From contig CAVONI010000001.1 of the NCBI GenBank assembly GCA_963697285.1, forward strand, positions 434,001 through 498,000: a stretch of 64,000 nt of DNA, written 5' to 3'. The DNA comes from JAEUQQ01 sp963697285 (GTDB lineage Bacteria > Acidobacteriota > Vicinamibacteria > Vicinamibacterales > JAFNAJ01). The position numbers were made by a program, and so were the translations under genes. Position 1 is the first letter of the stretch; each line of letters starts with the position of its first letter. Below are positions 1 to 10,982 of this stretch, piece after piece. The notes below the pieces were generated by a model that saw only the letters and a program-made list of their open reading frames with translations, was not told the DNA's origin and searched no databases.

Positions 1-3000
1 GTCGATCCCGTCACGCAGACGTCGGGCCAGGCCACTGGGAACGTTGCGACGGATGGGGTCGGCGTGTCTGCACCCATTCAGCTGTCGTCGTTTGGCACCA
101 TCACCGGCACCGTCTACCGCTACGGCGGGACCGAACCCGTGGGCGCCGGGGTGTCGGTCACGCTGTCGTTCCCGTCGCGGACGACGCAGACCGACGCACA
201 GGGGCGCTTCACCTTCACGTTCGTGCCGCTGGGAACCTATTCACTCACGGCACGCGAAGCGACGACGCGTGGCCAGGGCACGGCGATGGCGACGCTGTCG
301 CAGAATCTGCAGACCGTTGACCAGGCGATCACATTCGTCGGCCAGGCCACAGTCATCGTCACGGTCACCAACGCCAACGGCGTGCCAATCGAGGGCGCAT
401 CGGCGACCGCGCGATCGATCAACGAGTTCTCCCAGTCGGAAGACGAACTCACCGGCACGACCGACGTCAGTGGCCGGGCGGTGATCGAGCGGTTACGCGT
501 GTCGCGCAACCTGATCGTGTTCGCGTCGGCCAATGGACTCAGCGGCCAGTCGGCGGCGCTGGCGGGCCTGCTGCCCGGCGAGACGCGCAACGTGACGGTC
601 GCCCTGCAGCCCACGGCGACCATCACGGGCACGATCTACCGTCCAAACGGGCAGACGCCGGCGAGCGACGGCACGGTGACCCTGAATCCCGGGTCGTTCA
701 ACGCGCAGCACATCACGATCACGTCTCAGGACAACGGCGTGTTCAGGTTCGAGGGCCTGCCGCTGTCGTCGTACAGCTTGCGCTACACCGACGCGAACGG
801 GCGCATCAGGGCCGTCGCGTTCAACGTGCAACTCTCGCAGAACAACGAGGTCGTCACCCGCGACATGACGATGATCGGGCTCGGCACGGTCACTGGTCGC
901 GTGTCGAACCCCGACAACTCGTCGGCCGCAGGATTGTCGGTCACGGTGTCGAGCAACGCGCCCAACCTCGGTGGGTCGTGGTCGGCAACGACGAACGCGT
1001 CGGGCGTCTACACCGTGGGCAACGTGCCAGTCGGCGCCATCGTGGCGACCACGGGCAACCCCGCCCTCAACCTGCTGGGCGAAGCGACGGGGACGCTGTC
1101 GACGGACGGCCAGTCGCTGACACTCGACATCGTGCTGCAGACGAGCGCGGTGAACCTGCCGCTGTCGACGCCGCTGCGTGACGCCTTCGGCACCAACTAC
1201 TTCGTGCAGCGCGATGGCGGCTTCACGGGCCCTGCAGGTCTCGCCACGAGCCTGCCCAGGCTGTCGATCGTCGTGAACGGCGCCGAGACGGCGTTCACCG
1301 GTACGACCATCGGCCAGTACGAGGATGCCCGGCGCGAGATCGCGGTCCGCCAGGACAACGTGGCGGGTGCGAACGTCACGCGCAAGGTGTACGTGCCGGC
1401 AGCCGGCTACTTCGCGCGTGTGATCGACGTCGTCAGCAACCCGACGGTCGATCCGATCACGCTCGACCTGAAGCTGACCGCGAACCCGCGCGGCGCATCG
1501 AGCGCCCTCCAGACGCCGTTCACGTCGTCGGGCGACAGCGCCGTGGACGTCGGCGACGCCTGGATCGTGGCAGACGACAGCAACGCCGAGGATCCGCAGC
1601 ACACGCCGTCGCAGTCGAACAACCCGCCCGTGGCGTTCGTGTCGGGCGGCCAGGGCGCGCGCGACGTGATGGACGCCGTGACGTGGGTGTCGAACACGAG
1701 CGGCACGACCTACACGCGCACCTTCCAGTCGGTGACGATCCCTGCCGGCGGACGCGTGGCCGTGATGCACTTCGTCGTGCCGCATTACAACCGGCCTGGT
1801 GCGCTGGCGTCAGCCGAACGGCTCGCGCAACTGCCGCCAGAGACGCCTCGCGGCGCTGACGTCGTCGGAGGCCGCCGATGTCGTCAACTTCCAGATCCCC
1901 GCCGACTTGGCGAGTGCCGTCGCGGCGTTGCCGGCGATCACCGGCCGCGTGACGGGCACCGCGTTTGAAGGCGACGCGACGACGGTGGTGCCGAGCGCGA
2001 AGCTGACGCTGCGTTCGGGCGTCGAGCCGTTCGCGCGTGACATCGTCGTCACCGCCGGCGCGACCGGGACATTCGACGTCCAGTCGTCGTCCACGCGGCC
2101 CATGCCGCTGGCGCCGATGTCGATCGTCGGCGTCCACCCGGAGGGTGGCGCGATCGCCCCGACCGTCAACGCCGCGTTGTCGGTGGATCAGCCCGTCGTG
2201 AACGTCAACGTGCCGTTCACGGGGACCACGATCATCGATGTCGCGGTCACGCGCGGGATCGACGGGTCGGTCGTGCCGAGCGGTCAGCTGACGGGGGCAT
2301 CGGTGCAGGCGTCGACGTCTGTCAACGGCTACTTCCGCTCGAAGACCCTCAACGCGCAGGGGCGCGTCAGGTTCACGGGGGTGCCGCTCAACGCCGACGG
2401 CTCCGTCTCGTTCCAGATCACCGCGTCGCACCAGCAGGGATCCCCGCTGTCGAGCTTGCCTCGTTCACCGCATCGCCCAATACGGTCAACCAGGCGAACC
2501 TGTCGACGACGGGCGGCGTGGTGACTGGCGTCGTGACGCTCGGGTCGGGCCTTCCAGCGGCGGGGCTGCAGGTGCGAATTGCCGACTCGCCGAACTTCGC
2601 ATCCTTCCAGCGGACGACGCTGACTGACGCGACCGGGCGCTTCACGACGACCGACGTGCCAGCGGGTTCGTACTACGCAATCGTGACGCACCCGACCAAT
2701 GGATTCCGGCTGACGCCGTCCGTGTTCGTTCCCCAGAACACCGTATCGACCGTGAACCCGACGTTCCCGACGCTCGGGTCCATCGCCATCACGGTGCGCC
2801 GGGCCACCGGCGGAGTCATGGGCGGCGATGCCACCCTGCGGCAAGGCAGTACGACCATCCGCAGTCGTACCACCATCCCGGCGACGGGAGCCACGGCGGG
2901 GAGCCTGTCGTTCACGAACATCGCGGCCGGTACCTACACGCTGGACGTGCGCCCTGGCGGCGCCGACATCCTGGCCGTCTCGCGGACCGTGACCGTCGCC

Positions 3001-5985
3001 ACCGATGGAGAGGTCGTGCCCAACGCCATCGTCGCGGCGCCGTTCGGCCGTGTCGTCGGCACCGTCAAGCGTCCGGATGGGACGGTTCCCAACAACGTGT
3101 CGAACCTGTTCAACATCAGGGCCGGCGACAACTACGTCGCGTTCGACAGGGCCGTCGACAGCGCCGGCAACTACACGCAGGACTTCGTCCCGACGGGCGT
3201 GCCGGTGCGAATCGACGTGCGCTATCCCTCGGGATTCTGCTGCACCGAGCGCAAGACGACCGAGGGCGGGCCGATCGTCAACGACGGCGACGAAATCCGG
3301 ATCGACGCGCTCACTCCGGCCCGCGCCACCATCGCGTTGACGGTCGTCTCGGGGAGCGGTGCCGGACAGGTCGTCGGCGTGGCGATCGAGCACGGCCTCA
3401 ACGGCTACTTCGAATACAGGGGCAACACCAACAGCGACGGCCAGTTGACGTTGCCGACCATCGGCGAGGGGCCGTATCGCATCCGACTGACCGATCCGGC
3501 CACCTCGCTCACGCTCGACGTGATTACCGGGACAATCGCGCCGGCCGACGACGGGACCACCGTGGCCCGCACCGTGACGTTAGGGCGAATCGCAGGGACG
3601 ATCACCGGCCGCGTCGTCTCGCAGGATGGCATGACGATGACCACCGGCGGTGCGTTCGTGCGTCTCGTCGCTGCCGATGGGACAGACGTGGCCACGGGTG
3701 TGCCCACCGACGCCTCTGGCCGGTTCACGTTCGCGAACGTCAGCGTCTCGATCAACGGCGTGACCCTGCGGGCCGAGTGGAACCCGCAAGGCGCGACTGG
3801 CGGCCCCATCGGCACCGAGCGCTCCGTCGTGATCACGATGGCCGGTGAGACCAGGGACACGGGCGACATCGTCCTGCCCGTGAGCACGGTCACCATCACA
3901 GGTCGCGTGGCGACCAGCGTCGGCGACGTCGGCGTTCCCTCGATGTCGATGGACCTGTCGTTCCAGGCGCCGCAAGTGTCGCAGGCACTGGTGAGCACCG
4001 TGACCGGCGTCGATGGCACGTACACCATCGGCCCGCGCCTGCTCCCGACCTCGAACCTCGTGCTGAGCGCCTCGGGCTGGGACGCCGGCATCGAGTTCTC
4101 TGAGAGCAAGGCGGTGGTCGTTGTCGCCGGCGCGGCGACAGTCGACTTCACCATCCCCGGCCGCTACCTCTCGGTGACAGGCCAACTCGTGGCGTCGGCT
4201 GACAACTCGGTGCGGATCCCGAGGGCGTCGGTCACGTTCTACGACGGCAACGGCAGCTATCTCGGCGCGCAGGACGTGTCTGACGGCACGTTCTCGAGAG
4301 CGTTCCTCGTGCCCCCGGACTCGACCGCCGTCGAGGTGCGCGCCTACGGCGACACCGAGTACGGGCACTCGCTCAACTTCAGCGTGGATCAGACCTTCAC
4401 GTTCGGCGTGACCGACACGACCGTCGACGCCACCCTGGTCGTGCCGGCGTCGGTCGTGCGCGGGCTGGTGACGTACAACGGTGCGACACCGGTGCCGTGG
4501 CCGAACGTGTCAATCGAGTACACAGGGCCGGGCGGCGCGACCGAAACGGCGTTCGGTGTCGGCACCGACGACGGTCACTACTCGGTCGTCGGCGTGCCGG
4601 TCGGCCAGTTCTCGATCACGGCGTCTGACGATGGCGGACTCAGCATCACGGTCAATGACTCGACCACGGTGATGCCGACGACCGAGGGCCTCGTTGCCCT
4701 CGACATCACGCTGCCGGTCACCAACACCGTCGTGGTGTACGTGCGGCGCGACGACTTCGGTGTCGCGGACGCACTCGTCCGCGTCGTGTCGAACGCTGCC
4801 GGCCAGGTGGTGCGCGACAACTACACTGGCCCCGACGGGGCGGTCGCGCTCGATGGCGTGCCGGTGGGCCCCGCGACCTTGCACGTGGAGTACGCGGACA
4901 GCGAGACGTTCAAGGTCACGCGCGCCATCTCGGTTCCCGCCCCGTCCGGCGGGCAGCACGAGGAGTTCGTCGACCTCTCAGACACGTCGGGCCTCAACGT
5001 CCGCGTGTTCGTGAACGGCCTCGTCGCCGGGTCCCCGGAGCGCATGAACGCGAAGGTGTCGCTCGCAATCAACGGCGTCGTCCGCGAGGCCGACACGCAC
5101 GACGACGAAGACGGCACGCCAGGGGTCGTCGACTTCTTCAATGTGCCCAACGGGCCCTACGTGGTCTGGGCCGACAACGGAAGCCTCGAGCAGGTTGGTG
5201 AAGAGGTCTCGCGTTGGAACGACGGCAACGGCACCGATGTCGTCGCCGTGCAGATGAGCAGCGTGTCGGAGTTGTGGGAGCGGTTCACGAGCGATGGGTT
5301 CCGCTACGCGATCACCGTGGACGGCAGCGTCTTTCGCGGGGGCAGCAACAGCCTCGTGGATCCCTTCTCGTACAACCTGGCCGGGCAGTTCCAGGTGGGC
5401 AACTACTCGGTGTGCTGCAACCTCGGCGCGCGCGACGAGCAGTGGATGACCGGATGGCCGCTGGATGGCCTGCACCGCGTCTACGGGCCGGTGCACCAGG
5501 CTGGCGTGACGCTGCGCCGCAAGGTCTGGCTGAGCGAGTACAACGGCCAGGGGTTCGTGCGGTACTTCGACACCCTGACCAACAACACGATGGCGCCGCA
5601 GACGTACCACGTGCGGATCGGGTCGGACTTCCAGCCCATGGTGAACGGCGTCGCGAGCACGTCGCCCAACGGTCCCGAGTGGGTGGTGAGACGGAATGAC
5701 ATCTCGGCGAGCTACCCGGCGTGGGCCGAGGTCTTCGGGTCGGTCCTCGCACCTGCATTCTCGACGGTTGTCTCGGAGACAGACCGCAGCCGCTACAGTG
5801 ATTACGCGGTGGTTCTGCAGCCAGGTGAGACCAGGGCGTTCCTGCGCGTGCTGTTCCAGCGGTCGGGCGTCCTCGACCAGTTCGGGCTCGCCGAGACCGA
5901 GGCTGGTCTGTGGACGTCGCTGGGTGCCCGTATGCTCGAGGGATTGACCCCGGCCGAGCGCGCCCTGATCGTGAACTTTCCATGA
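1..5985 (+). CDS. Giant carboxypeptidase-regulatory-like repeat surface protein (5' partial, two frameshifts)
   Basis: The reading frame is open from base 1, so the N-terminus lies outside the window. About 1,990 residues are visible. They are made of many consecutive ~80-100 residue beta-rich modules of the carboxypeptidase-regulatory/CNA-B-like type, recognisable from recurring G-x-I/V-T-G-x-V starts and D-A-x-G-x-F/Y-x-F/V-x-x-V/L-P-x-G turns. Two segments (about 1190-1760 and 5270-5985) differ from the modules and resemble each other, with Y-F-V-Q-R-D-G-G in one and Y-A-I-T-V-D-G-S in the other. The frame changes by +1 near base 1845 (an extra c in gagacgcctcgcgg) and returns near base 2438 (a base missing before gatcc). 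Protein sequence continues cleanly across both, so this is read as one gene. The role is probably extracellular or envelope-associated, with no catalytic motif seen. It is followed by two thioredoxin-fold genes on the same strand. Confidence 0.8.
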
Positions 5986-6047
5986 AGGACCGTGAGGGTG
6001 CGCGTGAAAGCGGGAATCGTGACAACCACAACAGGGAGGTGGACGCG

Positions 6048-6581
6048 ATGAGGCACGTGATCGGCCGCATCCGCCTGCAGGCATTCGCGCTTCTGGCGAT
6101 CACGGTGGCAGGCGCGGCCGCCGGGCGCGTGGGCGCCATGGAACCGCGTGCGCTTGCGCCCTTCCAGGTGCAGGCGCCGGATGGCAGCCCCGTGGGGAGC
6201 GGGCAGGTCGCGATCGCCGGCCGGCAGGTCTTGATCTACCTCGACGCGAACTGCGAGTCGTGCGCGCTGGTGTTCACGGCGCTCGACGGCCTCGATCCCG
6301 ACGAGGTCGGCGCGTTGACCGTCATCGTGCGCGGAGACCAGGCGTCGGCGTCGAGCCTCATGGCGAAGGCACCGCCATCGCTTGCTGGCGTCCGCTGGTT
6401 CACCGATGGCGCGGGCTCGGCGTACACGGCGATGAAGCTGCAGTCATCGCCGACGGTGCTTGGGTTGTGGTCGGGCCGGATCCACTGGGCCAGGACCGGA
6501 CCGTTGAACGACGCCGGCAACCTGCAATCGGCTGTGCGTTCCTGGTTGGGGCCGTCGGCGCCTGCGCGTCAGCCGCAGTGA
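6048..6581 (+). CDS. Secreted thioredoxin-fold protein with CxxC
   Basis: A 177-residue protein with an N-terminal signal-like hydrophobic segment (about residues 10-30). A thioredoxin-like fold follows, with strand VLIYLDANCESC carrying a C-x-x-C pair at about residue 67, as in TlpA/redoxin-type proteins. The ATG at 6048 is chosen because agggaggt lies 8 bases upstream; an upstream in-frame start would overlap the preceding gene and lacks a signal peptide. The function is probably periplasmic thiol-disulfide chemistry, perhaps on the neighbouring secreted proteins, but no substrate can be named. The next gene is a paralogue that has lost the cysteines. Confidence 0.75.
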   Translation: MRHVIGRIRLQAFALLAITVAGAAAGRVGAMEPRALAPFQVQAPDGSPVGSGQVAIAGRQVLIYLDANCESCALVFTALDGLDPDEVGALTVIVRGDQASASSLMAKAPPSLAGVRWFTDGAGSAYTAMKLQSSPTVLGLWSGRIHWARTGPLNDAGNLQSAVRSWLGPSAPARQPQ

Positions 6582-6600
6582 TCGTGCCCCGGAGACGACG

Positions 6601-7128
6601 ATGAAGACGTTCGCGACGCTGGCGCTGATGCTGACCCTGGCAACGTTCGACGTGGCGTGGAATACCTGTGGCGCCACGCTGAGATCGCGGACGGTGGCCG
6701 CCGCGGAGAAGCGGCCGCTGCCGGCCCTGACGCTCGTCGGGGCCAACGGCGCGACGTTGACGACGGCGGCGCTGTCGCCGGAGTCGCAGTGGCTCCTGAT
6801 CTACGTGACGCCTGGAGCACCGGCGACAGACCGCCTCATCGAGGCGATGAAGACATGGGAGTTGGGCACAGGGCTGCGCAAGGTGGTGTTCGTCATCGAT
6901 GCGCGTTCGCCAGAGACGGCGGCGTGGGCGCGACGCCTGCTCCCGCAGACCGAGGAGACCCTGCCGCCGCGCTTCTTCGATGCGACCGGTGAAGCCCGGG
7001 CAGCGCTGCGCGTCACCGGGACGCCGACGCTGATGGGGATCAAGGATGGCGAGATCTCGTGGGGCCTCGCCGGCGTCCTGAACGACCCCGCTGCCGTGGA
7101 GCCGGTGATCCGCAACTGGATCAGGTAG
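6601..7128 (+). CDS. Secreted thioredoxin-like paralogue lacking the CxxC
   Basis: A 175-residue protein beginning 19 bases after the previous stop. It has a signal-peptide-like start (MKTFATLALMLTLATFDVAW) and aligns with its upstream neighbour along the thioredoxin-like core. Examples are LLIYVTPGAPATD against VLIYLDANCESCA, and the ending GVLNDPAAVEPVIRNWI against GPLNDAGNLQSAVRSWL. The active-site cysteines are replaced by APAT, so it should not be a thiol-disulfide oxidoreductase. A cis-Pro-like TPT motif (TGTPTLMGI) is kept. It was probably born by tandem duplication, and a binding or chaperone role is only a guess. Confidence 0.7.
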   Translation: MKTFATLALMLTLATFDVAWNTCGATLRSRTVAAAEKRPLPALTLVGANGATLTTAALSPESQWLLIYVTPGAPATDRLIEAMKTWELGTGLRKVVFVIDARSPETAAWARRLLPQTEETLPPRFFDATGEARAALRVTGTPTLMGIKDGEISWGLAGVLNDPAAVEPVIRNWIR

Positions 7129-7150
7129 GGGCCGCGCCCCCGCGCGGCCC
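7129..7150. terminator. GC-rich hairpin between convergent genes
   Basis: An 8-bp perfect inverted repeat (gggccgcg / cgcggccc) with a 6-base loop directly follows the stop of the thioredoxin-like gene and faces the 3' end of the protease gene. There is no clear T-run, so it may act as a bidirectional or Rho-aided terminator. Confidence 0.4.
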
Positions 7151-7207
7151 GAGACGGTCGCACCGTGCGCGCCCCGCGCGGCCCGTGCGCGTGGGGATAC
7201 CGTCTGC

Positions 7208-10200
7208 CTACCTGATCTTCACCGCCGTCGCGTTCGTCCCACCGTTCCAGAACTGGTTCGGATGGGTGGTGAAGTACATCGCGCGTTCGACGGCGATGCC
7301 GACGTTGTCGAGCGATTCGACGATGGCGCCGAAGCGCTCGCCGGCAGGGTCATAGTCCGGCGCGTTCAGCAGGGCCGTCATGTCGGCGTTGGCGCGGGCG
7401 TTGGCCTCGAGGAGTTGCTCCGACACGATGGGCGCACGGTTGCCCTGACGCAGGAACGTGACGCGGACGCGTGTGGCCGTGTTCGTCGGGTTCGTCAGCA
7501 GGATGTAGGTCTCGAAGTGCTGCGCGAACCCGAAACGCCCTTCTGCAAGTCCCCACGCCACGCCCGTCGATGTCACGCCGAAGCTGTTGTGGGCTTCGTA
7601 CCACTGGGCATACTCGCCTGGCCAGTACATCGCGCGCTCGGAGATCACGGGCACGTCCGAGGTCACTTCGGTCGACACGTCGTTGTCGGGAAGCCCGGGG
7701 ATGCCGTCGACGTAGATGGTCTCGCGGCTTTGGCCGGCCACGGTGCGCGTGGTCGTGATGGGCGTGTCGTTCGCACGCAGGAAGCGCACGGTCACGTGCG
7801 CCGGGGTCGATGCCCGGGTTGCCGATGAGGATGTACGTGTCGAAGAACGGTCCCGTGCGCCCTTCGGCGTGGAACCAGTTCGTGGACGGCGCCGACACGC
7901 CTGCGCTTTCGTGCCCGCCGTTGAACAACGGAGACCCGAAGTACATGGCACGCTCGGCGATGATCGGGATGTCGCTGGTCACGACCGTCGAGAACGACTG
8001 GCCGTTCAGTTGAGCGGGCATCTCCGCGGCCCAGAAGTTGTCGCGCGACGTCGGGCCTACCTCCTTGGTGGTCGACACCGGCGACGCGCCCTGGCGCAGG
8101 AAGGTCAGCGTCACGGTCGCCTTCGTCGCGTTCGAGTTGGCCAGCAGGATGAACGTGTCGAAGACGGGCGACGACTGGAATCCTTCGCCGAAATACCAGG
8201 TCGTCTTCGGCCCGTCCACCGCATTGCCGGTGTGGCCGCCGTAGTAGGTGGCGTCCCAGAACAGCGAACGCTCGACGATCAGGGGGAGGCCGCTCGACGA
8301 GGTGACGATCGTCGACACGTCGGCGCTGGCCAGTTGCGGCACTTCAGTTTCGACGGCGACCGTCCGCGAGCGCTTCGCGGGAAGCGTGAAGTTCAGCGGA
8401 TAGGTGTTGCCGAACTTGTCGAGGAAGGTCATCACCACCGGGGCGTCCTGGTCGTTCGGATTGGCGATGACGATGTCGAGGTCGAAGAACGCGCCGGTCG
8501 CGCCCTCGGCGAGGTAATACGACAGCGGCACAGGCGTGAAGCGCTGGGTGAACGTTGTCGTCTGTCCCGAGACGGTGATGATGCCGATTCGCTCCGCGTC
8601 AGTGGTGTTGGCCTGGCGGGTCACGGTCAACGTGCCTGATCCCGTGCGTTGAAGGGCCGGCACCGTCAGCCATGGGACGTTGCTGGCCGGCGTCCATGGA
8701 CATGCGTCGCCCGTCGTCACCACGATGTCGGTGGTCCCGGCGCTCTCGGCGACGGGCGCGATCTGCGGCGTGAGCACGTACGTGCACGACGCCGACACGT
8801 CCACATTCGCCGATGCCGACCCGTTGATCGAGATGTCGTAGCCGGCGCTGGCGGTGTTGACGGTGAGTGCCTGCACGCCCGGCGCCGCCGGTGCGATCAC
8901 GGACCACTGCACCTGCGCCGACCCTCCTGGTGCGATCGGGGCGACCGCCTGCGCGGCGTTTCCAACGATGGCGAATCCGCCTCCGGGCGGGGGAACCAGC
9001 GTCGCCGTTGTCGAGACGAGCGGCAGCGCCGGCAGTCCTGCCACCGGCGACGTGTTGGTCAGCGTGGCCGTGACGGTGAACTGCGACAGGGGGCCGACGG
9101 TCGGCGGTGTCGCCAGCGAGAGAGCAGGCGACGGCAGGGCGCTCCTCATGAACCCGCCGGAGTGGGCCAGCGCTGCACGTTGGGAACCACCGGAGACGTT
9201 GTCGACCCGCAGCACCGTGGCTGTGCTGGTGCTGCCCTGCACCTGCTCGACGTTGTCGACGGTCGACGACCGAGTCCGCGAGCAGCGCTCCCGTTGCCGC
9301 GCTGTACAGGCGCAGGTCGAGGTTCTTCAGGGGCGACGCCACCGGGTTCGATGTCGACGTCGTCACGTCGCGTGTCCACACGAGCGTGGCCTTGGCCGAC
9401 GTGGTCGCAGGGCGATGGAAGTACGTGGCTCCTGTGCCCGCGCCTGTCACGTCGAGGGCAACGACAGATGAACGCTGCGCGAAGGCAGTGCTGCCGTTCA
9501 CGTAGCCCCATCCCGATGACGGACTCCAGCCCGCGGTGAAGGGATCGATGTCGTCGGCGCTGTTGATGATCAGCGCCTTGGCGGCGATGGCCTTGTCTGG
9601 CTCGAGCACGGTCGCGTCACCGACACCCGCATCGAGGATGAGCGCGGCGAGGCCGGCAACGAAGGCCGACGACAGGGACGTGCCCATGCCCGGGATGTCG
9701 CTCGTGAGCCCTGTGTTCCCGAGGTACGAGGGCGAGACGACCGGAGCGCCAGGCGCGACGACGTCGGGCTTCTTGCGGCCCGAGACAACTGTCGGCCCTC
9801 GGGCACTGTCCAGCAACACGGTGTCGTTGGCGCGTTCGATCGTGCCGTGCGGATCGGTGGCGCCGACGGTCAGGGTGTTGTACGCGATCCCCGGCGTGTC
9901 GATGTCGAAGTTGTTGCCCGCGGGCACCGTGATGACCTTGAAATGGACGTCGGCGACCGCGTCGAGATACCGTGAGAGTGCCTCGTTGTCGTAGGGATCC
10001 GGGAATGGCGCATCGGCGAACGCGATCGTGCCGAAGCTGTAGTTGATGACCTCGGGCGCGTCGTCGCCGAGCGTCAGCGCCATTTCAACCCCGCCGATGA
10101 CATCGGAATCCTGCTGGGTTATCCCGGAGATCGTGGCGCAGGCCGCCTTCACGTTCACCAGCTTCCGCACTCCTGGTGCGACGCCCGCGTACATGGCGTC

Positions 10201-10881
10201 GACACTCGCAATCACACCGGCGATGGCCGTGCCATGCCCCTGGTAGTCGTCGGCGCTCGTGTCGTCGTCTGGCGCCGCACACCCCGAGGCGAGCGAGATC
10301 CGGTTCACGAGGCGTGACGAGGGTCCCGGGGGGTCGATGAGCGTGTTGAGCGAGAAGACGCCCGTGTCGACCACCGCGACATCAACGGACGTGCCCGTGA
10401 ACCCCGCCGTGGTGAAGGCAGATGTCAGGATGCTGGGCACTGCGATGCTGAGCCGGGGGTAACGCGCGCGATCGGGCGTGACGCGGTCCACATCCGGGTG
10501 TGCACGCAGGCGATCGATCGTCCCTGCGGGGATCCGCGCCGCAAGCGACGGGAGCGCATGGAAGTGCCGCGTGACCGTGCCGCCGAGCGCGCGGATGACC
10601 GACACGACGCGCGCGCGTGGCGTTGCGGCTCGACGCTCGTTGTCACGAAGGCGGACGCGGTCGCGCGCACCGCGCCACGCGTTGCGCTCCTCGTTGCCGA
10701 GCCGGGCGGGCTGCGACGCATCGAAGGCCCGGGGCGCCGCGTCGACGCGAAGCACGACGATCACCGCCTCGGCCGGCGCCGGGGCCTGGCCGTGGACGCG
10801 GTCGCGTCGCGGCGAGCCGATCACGAGGGCCGACAGCGCTGCCAGGCACGCAAGCACTGCCCATCGACGAGCTGGTGGCAC
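7208..10881 (-). CDS. Secreted S8 (subtilisin-like) serine protease with C-terminal repeat module (two frameshifts)
   Basis: The protein starts at 10881 with a signal-like segment (residues 1-31) and an I9-like propeptide region. The S8 catalytic domain shows Asp172 in VAVVDTG, His216 in GHGTAIAG, Asn323 in AGNN and Ser402 in GTSLSSAFVAG. A Pro/Ala-rich Ig-like region follows, then four ~110-residue repeats. Each repeat starts with a W/Y-x-A/G-E-G motif, has I-L/I-A/G-N-P/S in the middle and ends with P-I-I-A/V-E-R-A-M-Y-F. The frame slips near 9270 (extra g) and near 7803 (extra c on the coding strand). The product continues cleanly through both, giving about 1,220 residues. The repeats look like the DUF5719-type extracellular repeat and recur in the gene at 41.6-44.8 kb. 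The probable role is extracellular proteolysis, with the repeats as an adhesive or spacer region. Confidence 0.85.
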
Positions 10882-10982
10882 GAGGCATTGTAACGGGACG
10901 TGTCGCCCCAGGCCACAGCCAGCGCGGCGGGGTGCATTCCGGTGCCTGTCGCCGGTCGGCCCGCAGGTGATAGATTCCCCTC

